13,464 nucleotides of DNA from Deltaproteobacteria bacterium UBA3076 (GCA_002367355.1 DFBQ01000090.1:1676-15139); one strand, 5' to 3'; counted from the first letter of the stretch, positions 5,874 through 12,774 are shown. The notes: generated by a model not told the origin, from the letters alone. A program made the numbers and translations.

Positions 5874-7510
5874 ATATTCAAAACATAGGGTCTTTCCTGG
5901 GGCCTTTGCTCAAGAGGAAAGACAAAAACGAACTCCAAAACGCAAGTGGCGATCAGGTTCCTGATGCCGAATCAAATTCAGCAGAGGTGCCGGGGTCTGG
6001 ATTTCCCCAAATAAGCGCGGCGGATTTTCCTGACAAGCCGCCTATGATAAATGGGCTGTCTCCACAGCTTATGCGGCAGTGGCGGGTCGTCACATTATCT
6101 ATGGATGACTCAGAAGCCAGGGTGGCTATGGCTACGCCCCAGGACCTGTACCTGAGAGAACTCCTTGAGAGTATTTATCAGAAGCCGGTCCGTCCCTTTT
6201 TTGCCAGTGAAGAGGATATCCTTGCTGCTGTTTACAGATGGTATGAAGCCGACATAGACCTGGGAGGGGAGGAGTCCGGGGACGAATCTCGTACTGTTGA
6301 TGAGCTATGGGAAGATCCTGAACAACTGCGGGACCTTGCTTCCGAGGCCCCGGTGATACGTCTTGTAAATCACATTATCAGTCAGGCACTTGAGGTAAAG
6401 GCTTCAGACATACATTTTGAACCATTCAGGGATCACTTTAAGGTAAGGTTCCGTATAGATGGAGTCCTTCACGACATTGAGACAGTTGCAAAAAAGCTCC
6501 AACCCGCAATTACCTCCAGGCTAAAACTGATGGCCAAGATGAACATTGCTGAGATGCGTTTGCCTCAGGACGGGCGCATCAAGGTCCGCGAGGGGCAAAG
6601 AGAGATAGACATCAGGGTTTCTTCTCTGCCGACCCTTTTTGGGGAAAGTATAGTGCTCAGGCTCCTCAACCGGGAGGAGGTTCGGCTGGAATTGGAAACT
6701 TTGGGGATTTCAGGCGATATATTGGGGGATTTTGAAAAGATAATTTCAAGGCCCTACGGGTTGGTACTGGTCACCGGTCCGACCGGCAGCGGGAAGACCA
6801 CTACTCTTTATGGGGTTATGAACCGCATCAATGCCCCGGACAAAAAAATTGTAACAGTAGAAGACCCGGTTGAGTATCAGTTGGACGGGATAAATCAGAT
6901 CCAGATCCGTCCTAAAATAGGGTTGGGCTTTGCCTCTGCCCTTCGTAATATCCTTAGACAGGATCCGGATGTGATACTTGTCGGAGAGATCCGGGATGCT
7001 GAGACCGCTGAAATTGCCATACAGTCCGCCCTTACCGGACATCTTGTATTTTCTACCCTTCACACAAACGATGCTGCAAGCGCAATTACCAGGTTGCAGG
7101 AGATGGGCGTTGAGCCTTATCTTTTGTCATCCTGTTTGCTTGCAGTGATGGCCCAGAGGCTGGTCAGGAAGATCTGCCCGCATTGCGGGGCTGCCTACGA
7201 TCTGCCGCCTGGTTTTTTCGAGGAGGTAGTCCAGGCCCTTGGGGTGGACAGCACTCAGGCTCCATCCGAGGTGTGGCGGGGTAAGGGCTGCGCTAATTGT
7301 GCCAATACGGGATTTTCCGGTCGTACTGGTATATATGAGTTGATCCAGGTGGATGACGAGATAAGGCGACTGATAGTCAAGGGTGCTGATAGCGGCTCAA
7401 TCCTTTCCAAGGCCCGATCCCTGGGCATGAGGACGCTTCGTCAGGACGGCCTGCAAAAAGTCCTTGCAGGTCAAACAACCTTTGAAGAGGTTATGAGAGT
7501 CACTAATTGA
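5858..7510 (+). CDS. gspE: T2SS assembly ATPase GspE
   Basis: This cytoplasmic hexameric ATPase powers pseudopilus assembly through GspL and GspF. The 550 residues include an N-terminal MshEN-like region (about 65-130), a linker, the N2 domain (about 165-270, with ASDIHFEPF and RLPQDGRI) and the RecA-like ATPase domain. Walker A is GPTGSGKT at 307-314, the Asp box EDPVEY at 335-340, Walker B DVILVGEIRD at 371-380, and the His box about HLVFSTLHTNDA at 395-406. A zinc-binding tetracysteine is formed by CPHC (440-443) and CANC (478-481), a hallmark of GspE. The start is uncertain: TTG 5858 and GTG 5870 both lie in the octamer repeat, and an in-frame stop at 5855-5857 rules out anything further upstream. 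ATG 6044 would remove 62 linker residues. TTG 5858 has the best-spaced ribosome site. Confidence 0.95.
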   Translation: MGDWVNIQNIGSFLGPLLKRKDKNELQNASGDQVPDAESNSAEVPGSGFPQISAADFPDKPPMINGLSPQLMRQWRVVTLSMDDSEARVAMATPQDLYLRELLESIYQKPVRPFFASEEDILAAVYRWYEADIDLGGEESGDESRTVDELWEDPEQLRDLASEAPVIRLVNHIISQALEVKASDIHFEPFRDHFKVRFRIDGVLHDIETVAKKLQPAITSRLKLMAKMNIAEMRLPQDGRIKVREGQREIDIRVSSLPTLFGESIVLRLLNREEVRLELETLGISGDILGDFEKIISRPYGLVLVTGPTGSGKTTTLYGVMNRINAPDKKIVTVEDPVEYQLDGINQIQIRPKIGLGFASALRNILRQDPDVILVGEIRDAETAEIAIQSALTGHLVFSTLHTNDAASAITRLQEMGVEPYLLSSCLLAVMAQRLVRKICPHCGAAYDLPPGFFEEVVQALGVDSTQAPSEVWRGKGCANCANTGFSGRTGIYELIQVDDEIRRLIVKGADSGSILSKARSLGMRTLRQDGLQKVLAGQTTFEEVMRVTN

Positions 7511-7551
7511 TTTGGTGATTTGGTGATTTAGTGATTGAAGAAATCGGGTGA
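7511..7551. repeat. Octamer tandem repeat TTTGGTGA x2-3 before gspF
   Basis: TTTGGTGA (7511), TTTGGTGA (7519) and TTTAGTGA (7527) are contiguous and start directly after the gspE stop. A degenerate unit, TTGAAGAA (7535), and TCGGGTGA (7544-7551) follow. It is the same octamer family as before gspE, and the inverse of the octamers in gspI and gspJ. Confidence 0.9.
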
Positions 7552-7552
7552 T
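7547..7552 (+). promoter_or_regulatory. Repeat-derived Shine-Dalgarno for gspF
   Basis: GGTGAT lies 8 bases before ATG 7561 and is complementary to ATCACC of the 16S rRNA 3' end. No GGAGG-type site is present. It supports ATG 7561 as the gspF start rather than TTG 7552, which overlaps the site itself. Confidence 0.45.
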
Positions 7553-7560
7553 TGTTGGGT

Positions 7561-8766
7561 ATGCCTACTTTTGCTTATGAGGCCCTGGATGTTAAAGGGC
7601 AAAAGATTGAAGGGACCGACGAGGCGGCAAGCCAGGATCTCTTGATTTCCATGTTAATCTCCCAGGGCCTTCAACCTGTTAAGGTTAAGAGGTTAAAGCG
7701 GTTTCATGCTTTATGGAGCAGAAAAGCGGTCAGGTTCAGCCACGATGATCTCCTCTACTTTACCAGGGAATTGGCTGATCTTCTGGAGGCCGGTGTCCAT
7801 TTGGAACGGACTTTGGTTATCGTGGAAGATGCTGCTGAGCAGAAGACAATACGTGTACTGATTAATACTATAAGACAGGAGATCCACGGGGGTAAAAAGC
7901 TGTCAGAGGCATTATCTTCCTATCCGGACATCTTCAACCGCCTCTACATTAATATGGTGCGGGTAGGGGAGTTGGGAGGTGTTCTCCCTGTGGTTCTCAA
8001 GAAGCTGGGTGGTTTTATCGAGCGTTCAAGAGATATTCGAAAGTTTATTATTACTTCATCGATCTATCCAAGCATCCTGGCCCTGGTGGGCGTCTTGTCC
8101 GTCTTTATCCTGGTAACATTTGTTGTGCCGAAGTTTGGTCAGATCTTTGAGGATCTCAATCAGCCCATGCCCATGGCCACCAAGTTCATAGTTGGGGCTA
8201 GCATGTTTTTGCAGTCATGGTGGTGGCTGTTAGGCCTGGTTATTCTTGTGCTCAGTATTGGTTTTTACTCCTATATCAAGTCACCTGAGGGGAGGGCCTG
8301 GTGGGACAGGGTGGTGCTCCGTCTGCCCTTGGCCGGAGCCATGTTGCTGAAGATAGAACTCGGTCGTCTGGTCCGCACCCTGGGTACCTTGCTTGAGAGC
8401 GGTGTTCCCATACTTAAAGGTATTTCCCTTTCTGGAGAAGTGGTGTCAAACAGCGTTATTCGGAGTGCTGTGGATGATCTGTATAAGGGAGTCCGTCAGG
8501 GAAAGAGTCTCAGCCAACTCATGAAACAGGAAAAGGTCTTTCCCTCGCTTATGGTTCACCTGGTGGCTGTCGGAGAAGAAACGGGGGCTATGGGGCCTAT
8601 GCTTTTAAAGATTGCAGATGATCTTGAGGAAAAGGTCCAGCACGACACCAAGGTTTATTTGTCTCTGGTGGAACCTATAACCATAGTTCTCATGGGAATT
8701 ATAATCGGCGGGATCATCCTGTCTATGCTCCTTGCTATATTTGGTATTAACGATGTGGCTTTATAA
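7561..8766 (+). CDS. gspF: T2SS inner-membrane platform protein GspF
   Basis: GspF is the polytopic membrane platform that couples the GspE ATPase to pseudopilin assembly. The 401-residue protein begins MPTFAYEALDVKGQKIEGT, the standard GspF opening. It has two GspF domains (about 63-190 and 265-390) with the conserved signatures FTRELADLLEAGVHL, MVRVGELGG and, in the second repeat, LVRTLGTLLESGVPIL and VAVGEETGAM. Hydrophobic segments at about 165-191 (IITSSIYPSILALVGVLSVF), 221-238 and 372-395 (PITIVLMGIIIGGIILSMLL) are the expected three transmembrane helices. ATG 7561 is preferred over TTG 7552 because it gives the family's MPxF start. The gene ends 14 bp inside the longest reasonable gspH frame, which suggests translational coupling. 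Confidence 0.95.
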   Translation: MPTFAYEALDVKGQKIEGTDEAASQDLLISMLISQGLQPVKVKRLKRFHALWSRKAVRFSHDDLLYFTRELADLLEAGVHLERTLVIVEDAAEQKTIRVLINTIRQEIHGGKKLSEALSSYPDIFNRLYINMVRVGELGGVLPVVLKKLGGFIERSRDIRKFIITSSIYPSILALVGVLSVFILVTFVVPKFGQIFEDLNQPMPMATKFIVGASMFLQSWWWLLGLVILVLSIGFYSYIKSPEGRAWWDRVVLRLPLAGAMLLKIELGRLVRTLGTLLESGVPILKGISLSGEVVSNSVIRSAVDDLYKGVRQGKSLSQLMKQEKVFPSLMVHLVAVGEETGAMGPMLLKIADDLEEKVQHDTKVYLSLVEPITIVLMGIIIGGIILSMLLAIFGINDVAL

Positions 8767-9310
8767 AGGTGGAAGGTTAAAGGTAGAAGGTAGAAGGTCT
8801 GAAGAAACAGAGCTGTTCGCAAAACCCAAGCAAATAACGCAACCATCGGGCAAAGGATTGGGTTTTGCGAGCGGCTCAAGGGGCTTTACGCTTATAGAGC
8901 TCCTTGTAGTACTGGTACTGATAGGCATCTTTAGTTCTCTGGTTTTTGTGTCTGTTGCCGGCGGATTACTTCGGTCTGAAGAGAATCGCTTTATTCAGTC
9001 CTTTACACAGACCCTGGTCCGGGCCAAGTCCGCAAGCCTGGGTAGAGGTGAGGCAGTCAGGTTTTTTATTGATGGAGAGAGCAGGACTTTTTGTGTTGAA
9101 GGCCGCAAATGGCAGAATATCCCGGAGTCCATAGAGGTAGAAGGCGAGGGAGTGGGGGAAGTGGAACCAGGTGTTCATGCTGTGACCTTTTATCCTGATG
9201 GAAGTTCAAGCGGTGGGGAAATTGACCTCAGATGGGAAGGAGGTCGTATGGACCGGATAGTGATAGATAAGTTCCTGGGGCTGATACGCATGGAGCGCAT
9301 TGCATCGTGA
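8753..9310 (+). CDS. gspH: T2SS minor pseudopilin GspH (start uncertain)
   Basis: GspH is a minor pseudopilin near the pseudopilus tip. The prepilin site is SRG|FTLIE with Glu at +5, followed by a hydrophobic helix (ELLVVLVLIGIFSSLVFVSV). The rest matches GspH in style: short beta-rich domain with RFFIDGESRTFCVEG, VTFYPDGSSSGGEIDL and a C-terminal GLIRM. The position between F and I agrees. The start is not clear. ATG 8753 overlaps gspF by 14 bp and gives 185 residues, but with a 44-residue leader encoded by the heptamer repeat (8768-8798) and a hairpin (8811-8876). TTG 8858 gives a 150-residue protein with a normal 9-residue leader (MGFASGSRG), but has no well-spaced ribosome site and lies in the hairpin. 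The long leader may thus be real, or untranslated. Confidence 0.85.
   Translation: MWLYKGGRLKVEGRRSEETELFAKPKQITQPSGKGLGFASGSRGFTLIELLVVLVLIGIFSSLVFVSVAGGLLRSEENRFIQSFTQTLVRAKSASLGRGEAVRFFIDGESRTFCVEGRKWQNIPESIEVEGEGVGEVEPGVHAVTFYPDGSSSGGEIDLRWEGGRMDRIVIDKFLGLIRMERIAS
8768..8798. repeat. Heptamer tandem repeat GGTAGAA x4 at the gspF-gspH junction
   Basis: Four 7-bp units, GGTGGAA, GGTTAAA, GGTAGAA, GGTAGAA, plus a final GGT run from 8768 to 8798, directly after the gspF stop. If gspH starts at ATG 8753 the repeat encodes part of its leader (GGRLKVEGRR). A 7-bp change would shift that frame. Confidence 0.85.
8811..8876 (+). other. Long imperfect hairpin before the gspH mature region
   Basis: Positions 8811-8830 are complementary to 8857-8876. 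The core CGCAAAACCCA (8818-8828) pairs exactly with TGGGTTTTGCG (8859-8869). The stem extends to about 20 pairs with three G-U wobbles in RNA, around a 26-base loop. It has no U-run and so is not a typical terminator. It covers the alternative gspH start TTG 8858 and ends 5 codons before the prepilin cleavage site. Confidence 0.75.
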
Positions 9311-9741
9311 CAATCACCAAATCACCAAATCACCAAATCACCAAATCCTCATCAGGCTTCACCCTCATAGAGGTCCTGGTTGCCACGGCAATAATGGGTA
9401 TTGCGCTTGGAGTGTTGCTTTCGGGCTTTGCGCAGGGCCACAGGCAGGCCTTTAGGGGCGATATGGCCAGAGAGGCAGCGTATATAGCAGAGTCTGTACT
9501 TTATGGATTGGCCACCAATGAGCTTGAATCCCTGTCTTCAAATGAGGAGGACGTAGAAGACCATCCCGGGTGGAGTTATAAGGTGGAGATTCGGGACCTG
9601 GTTTTGAAGATAATACCTCAGGACCAGGAAGAGAAAGAGATTGAAACTCCTGAGTTAAAGGAGCTTATTCTTACCGTACAACCTCCGTATAATGCTCATC
9701 CCTTTGTATTAACAAGCTGGATACCGGCAGAGCAGATATGA
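9307..9741 (+). CDS. gspI: T2SS minor pseudopilin GspI
   Basis: GspI is a minor pseudopilin that forms the tip complex with GspJ and GspK. The protein has 144 residues. The prepilin peptidase site is SSG|FTLIE with Glu at +5, then a hydrophobic helix VLVATAIMGIALGVLLSGF. The small C-terminal domain contains W at the VxxHPGWSYKVEI strand and a late hydrophobic strand LILTVQP, typical of GspI. The GTG start at 9307 overlaps the gspH stop by 4 bases (GTGA). GGAG at 9292-9295 is 11 bases upstream. The leader MTITKSPNHQITKSSSG is almost entirely encoded by the octamer repeat 9313-9344, which is in the same frame pattern as in gspJ. Loss or gain of one octamer would frameshift the gene after its start codon. 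Confidence 0.92.
   Translation: MTITKSPNHQITKSSSGFTLIEVLVATAIMGIALGVLLSGFAQGHRQAFRGDMAREAAYIAESVLYGLATNELESLSSNEEDVEDHPGWSYKVEIRDLVLKIIPQDQEEKEIETPELKELILTVQPPYNAHPFVLTSWIPAEQI
9310..9362. repeat. 53-bp direct repeat, copy 1 (gspI leader, octamer ATCACCAA x4)
   Basis: Four perfect ATCACCAA octamers at 9313-9344 and flanking bases are identical to 9750-9802. This block encodes the GspI leader from Thr2 to the prepilin Gly and the first residues of the mature protein. The octamer is the reverse complement of the TTTGGTGA unit before gspF. Confidence 0.95.
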
Positions 9742-10442
9742 GGAAAAAAACAATCACCAAATCACCAAATCACCAAATCACCAAATCCTCATCAGGCTTC
9801 ACACTCCTTGAACTCTTGATTTCCGTTTCTCTTATTGCTGTTTTGGTTCTTATTCTTTCCATGTCTGTTCGTACAGGACTGAGGGCTTACAGCAGGGGAA
9901 AAGAGGTTAACGATGGTTTAATAGTTGTATCCGCTATTGAAGGACTTTTAGGTAGACAGCTCAGGGCCGTGGTGAGGGAGGATGAATCCGATCTCAAGGA
10001 TTTTTCTGAATTTCATGGGGAAGAGAACGAAGTCTCCTTTGTGACTACCCACGTGCCGTTAGGCTCTCAGGCAGGCGGTCTTTTCAGGGTAGTATATCGT
10101 TTTGATGAGAGAGGGAAAGAACTTATCTATGCCCAGAAGGTCATCACCAGGCCTGAAGATCTGAAAGAGGCTCTTCCTGACAGAATAGATCCGGAAGATA
10201 AAGAGGACCTGATGGAACAGGGCTGGGGCCTTTCGATTGTAAATGGGATAGATTCTCTGGCCTTTACATATCAGGGTACATTGCAGGATGAATCCACCCC
10301 TGAGAATTGGCAGGATGGCTGGAATAAAAAGGGCAAGGTGCCCGAGGCAGTAGCCATGGGTTTGGCTTTTTCCGATGATGGTGAGGAGCCTGCAACCACC
10401 TGGCGGATTTTTTATACAAATCCTTTTTTGATTGTTGATTGA
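9738..10442 (+). CDS. gspJ: T2SS minor pseudopilin GspJ
   Basis: GspJ is a minor pseudopilin of the tip complex. The 234-residue length is normal for GspJ. The leader MRKKTITKSPNHQITKSSSG ends at the site G|FTLLE with Glu at +5, followed by a hydrophobic helix (LISVSLIAVLVLILSMSV). The GLRAYSRGKEV segment and the C-terminal GLSIVNGIDSLAFTYQ, with WRIFY near the end, fit GspJ. ATG 9738 overlaps the gspI stop by 4 bases (ATGA), so translation is probably coupled; no strong ribosome site is seen. The leader is made from the same 53-bp block as in GspI, so the two neighbouring proteins share a run of 16 identical leader residues. A 92-bp spacer with another repeat separates it from gspK. Confidence 0.92.
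   Translation: MRKKTITKSPNHQITKSSSGFTLLELLISVSLIAVLVLILSMSVRTGLRAYSRGKEVNDGLIVVSAIEGLLGRQLRAVVREDESDLKDFSEFHGEENEVSFVTTHVPLGSQAGGLFRVVYRFDERGKELIYAQKVITRPEDLKEALPDRIDPEDKEDLMEQGWGLSIVNGIDSLAFTYQGTLQDESTPENWQDGWNKKGKVPEAVAMGLAFSDDGEEPATTWRIFYTNPFLIVD
9750..9802. repeat. 53-bp direct repeat, copy 2 (gspJ leader, octamer ATCACCAA x4)
   Basis: This block is identical to 9310-9362 and lies 440 bp downstream, on the other side of gspI. It encodes the GspJ leader from Thr5 on. The two copies bracket gspI almost exactly. Confidence 0.95.
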
Positions 10443-10492
10443 TGGAATGAGGGGTTGAGGAGGCTTTTTTGATTATAATTCCTCAATTCCTA

Positions 10493-10515
10493 AATTTATG
10501 AATTTATGAATTGAT
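10493..10515. repeat. Octamer tandem repeat AATTTATG x2.5 before gspK
   Basis: AATTTATG at 10493-10500 and 10501-10508 is followed by a partial AATTGAT (10509-10515). Just upstream, TTGAGG (10455-10460) can pair with CCTCAA (10481-10486). It is the last repeat of the series in the operon. Confidence 0.7.
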
Positions 10516-10534
10516 ATCAGGTGACTGGTTTAAA

Positions 10535-11428
10535 GTGAATGAACAGAAAGGTACGGTTCTTGTATTGGTTCTCTGGGTGTTGACCCTGCTTACACTGGTC
10601 GGTGGTTTCTATGCGGTTGAGGCCAGAATCCGCAGGAACCTGGGTCAACATGCCTGGGATGCCTTGCAGGGCCGCCAGGCTGCGAGGTCTTTACTGCTTC
10701 TTGCAGCGAACAAACTGTCTCCTCCCGGAACCGACAGGGAAGAAGCAGAAGATGGTCTTTTTGCTGACGGGAGTGTGTATAAAGTAAAATTTGGAGGCAG
10801 AGATGCCTGTTTTTCCCTGCAAGATGAGAATGGAAAGCTCGATCTTAATACCAGTTCAGAGGATCAGATCAGGGAAGTAGTGAGGGCAATTCTGGGAGAC
10901 GAGGAGCTTGAAGCCGCAGATACTATAGTGGATGGTATTTTGGACTGGAAAGATTCAGATAAGCTGGTGAGGCTGTATGGGGCAGAGGATGATGTCTACC
11001 AAGACAGGTCTCCTCCGTATTATCCTGCTAATGGTCCATTTCACTTGTTGGATGAATTGCTTTTAGTAAATGGTGTTGGCCAGGAGGCGTTTTACGGGCC
11101 TATAAACTGGTCATCCCAGGAGGAAGACGAAGACAGCGAGGTGGTATGGCAGGGTGGCCTATGGGATTTATTCACTGTTTACAACAAATCCGGCGATGTA
11201 AACAGGGGATGTGCGCCGTTACCTCTGAAGGAGATTCTAAGTGCCGAACTTGGTGATAACACTACATCAACCCGTGAGGTAGTGTGTCTCAGGGTTTGGT
11301 TCGGCAGTCGTATATACCAGGTTTACTGGGATTCTCAGTCTGGGACAGAGGGGCCCAAGGTCAAGCATTGGACCGAGGCAATTACCCCGGGAAGCAAAGG
11401 CTCAAAGTGGTCAGAGAACGAGAAATAA
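10535..11428 (+). CDS. gspK: T2SS minor pseudopilin GspK
   Basis: GspK caps the pseudopilus tip. From GTG 10535 the protein has 297 residues, the large size expected of GspK compared with other pseudopilins. It has a 6-residue leader, MNEQKG, then TVLVLVLWVLTLLTLVGGF; it lacks Glu at +5, which is normal for GspK. The conserved body is present: QDENGKLDLNTSS, LGDEELEAADTIVDGILDWKD (written here as separate motifs around residues 121-140) and LYGAEDDVY with the DELLLVNGV helix of the helical domain. The frame extends to TTG 10511, which has no ribosome site. GTG 10535 gives the family-typical short leader and has AGGTGA (10519-10524) 10 bases upstream. The 3' end overlaps gspL by 22 bp. Confidence 0.92.
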   Translation: MNEQKGTVLVLVLWVLTLLTLVGGFYAVEARIRRNLGQHAWDALQGRQAARSLLLLAANKLSPPGTDREEAEDGLFADGSVYKVKFGGRDACFSLQDENGKLDLNTSSEDQIREVVRAILGDEELEAADTIVDGILDWKDSDKLVRLYGAEDDVYQDRSPPYYPANGPFHLLDELLLVNGVGQEAFYGPINWSSQEEDEDSEVVWQGGLWDLFTVYNKSGDVNRGCAPLPLKEILSAELGDNTTSTREVVCLRVWFGSRIYQVYWDSQSGTEGPKVKHWTEAITPGSKGSKWSENEK

Positions 11429-12774
11429 CAGGTATTTATCTGGACGAGTCCAAGCTCGATGTCTTTTGTCTTAGGAGGCAGCTTGGAAAATGGTCCTCTG
11501 TTGAACCGCCCTATAAGTTTGATGATACCGGGCGTTCCCTGGCAGAACAGGTAAAAGGCATACTTCAGGCCATTCATCCCTCGCGAAGGCGTAGAATATG
11601 TCTGGCCCTTCCTCGTAAAAATCTGTTTTTAAGGGAGTTAAGCTTTCCTCAGTTGGAACCGGACGAGGCGGCAAATGCAGTCCGTATGGGCATAGGGCTT
11701 CATATACACCTGAAACCGGATGAGGTATACCATGATCAATGGGCCTTCAAGCGCGGGGATGAGACCGTGGTGCTTCTGGCCTATATCCCCAGGAGTTTTC
11801 TTGATCCGGTACTTCGGGCGGTTCATGAGACAGGCCATGGCAAATCGCTTGGTCCTATATCACCTGCGACTTTGGGGCTGGATATCCTGTTGCGCAGCAG
11901 TGCGGAAGCCTCTCTTCCCTGCGTCAGCCTCGGCCGGCAGGGAGATGGATGGTGTGTTTCTCTCCACGGTGTTCACGGGTGGGAAGGTTCACATTCCGTA
12001 TCAGATGAAGAGGATGTCTCGATGGGCCTGCAAAAGCTTGCTCAACATCTCCCTTCTCCCTTCTCCAATCTTGCGATGGCCCCTGTCTATGCAGTAGGAG
12101 ATTCGGGTGCAGCAATTCCGGATTCTCCTCCCAAAGATCCATGTAGTGCCATAAAGGACCTTTTGAATATCTGTGGACCGGAGGGCAGAGTCACTTGGGG
12201 GTTATGTGCTGCTTCACTGGGACTAAGTTCTTATCCTGCAATTTCTTTTCAGGAAGGTGTTCGTCATAAACCTTTTCTCTTGCGTGTAAAACCGTATCAA
12301 TTTGTAGTCGGGGCTGCCGTTGCGGCAATGATATTGGTCTCAGGCTTCCAGGGTTTACTGTTACAACAGCGTGTTCACTCTGTTCATAAGATGGAACAGG
12401 AGGCTGGGGAGCTACAGGAACATCTGTCACCCATGCTGAATACCCAGAAGCAGTTGGAACAAATTGAAAATCAGCTCAAGGATATGGGAGACTTCAGGGT
12501 TGAAAGGCCTCCTGAGCTGGAGGTCTTAAAGGCCATAGCTGAGCTTACGCCCCCACAGACCTGGATAAAAAATTTCAATCTTAAAAAAGACAGGCTAAAG
12601 GTCACTGCCGAGGGTGGTTCAGCAGTAAAGACCATGGGAAAATGGCGTCAGAGCCCTCTTTTTTTAGAAGTCAAACTTATATCTCCTGTCACAAAGGACC
12701 GGCAGCAAAGGGAACGTTTTACAGTGGAGATGAAGCTGGCCGGCGGAAAAGGAGGGGCGAGTAGTGGGAATTAG
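11407..12774 (+). CDS. gspL: T2SS assembly protein GspL
   Basis: GspL is the inner-membrane protein that recruits GspE in the cytoplasm and contacts GspM. From GTG 11407 it has 455 residues. The first 290 or so form the cytoplasmic actin-like domain (similar to PilM), with ITGIYLDESKLDVFCLR at the start, CLALPRKNLFLRELSFPQ and a typical SPATLGLDIL. A single transmembrane helix (about 299-319, VVGAAVAAMILVSGFQGLLL) is followed by a coiled-coil segment (about 321-361). A periplasmic ferredoxin-like domain comes last (about 369-445), with LEVLKAIAELTPPQTWIKN, as in PilN. The frame extends upstream to 11284 across gspK, but AAGG 11397-11400 and the family-typical start favour GTG 11407. The 22-bp overlap with gspK suggests coupled translation. 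Confidence 0.9.
   Translation: MVREREITGIYLDESKLDVFCLRRQLGKWSSVEPPYKFDDTGRSLAEQVKGILQAIHPSRRRRICLALPRKNLFLRELSFPQLEPDEAANAVRMGIGLHIHLKPDEVYHDQWAFKRGDETVVLLAYIPRSFLDPVLRAVHETGHGKSLGPISPATLGLDILLRSSAEASLPCVSLGRQGDGWCVSLHGVHGWEGSHSVSDEEDVSMGLQKLAQHLPSPFSNLAMAPVYAVGDSGAAIPDSPPKDPCSAIKDLLNICGPEGRVTWGLCAASLGLSSYPAISFQEGVRHKPFLLRVKPYQFVVGAAVAAMILVSGFQGLLLQQRVHSVHKMEQEAGELQEHLSPMLNTQKQLEQIENQLKDMGDFRVERPPELEVLKAIAELTPPQTWIKNFNLKKDRLKVTAEGGSAVKTMGKWRQSPLFLEVKLISPVTKDRQQRERFTVEMKLAGGKGGASSGN

Noticed and set aside
5363..7510. Type IV pilus operon instead of T2SS
   Set aside because: The calcium-loop GspG, the set of minor pseudopilins H-K with a large GspK, and GspL/GspM all point to T2SS. PilN/PilO-like folds are shared by both systems.
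9310..9802. CRISPR-like repeat array
   Set aside because: There are only two copies of the 53-bp block, 440 bp apart, separated by an intact gspI coding sequence. The inner repeats are direct octamers without spacers.
10553..10612. Missing Glu5 in GspK as a defect
   Set aside because: Lack of Glu at +5 is normal in the GspK family, so it is not evidence of a damaged gene.
11284..11406. Longer gspL starting at 11284
   Set aside because: This part lies almost wholly within gspK, and the GspL family-type N-terminus begins at about ITGIYLDES. GTG 11407 has a suitable ribosome site.
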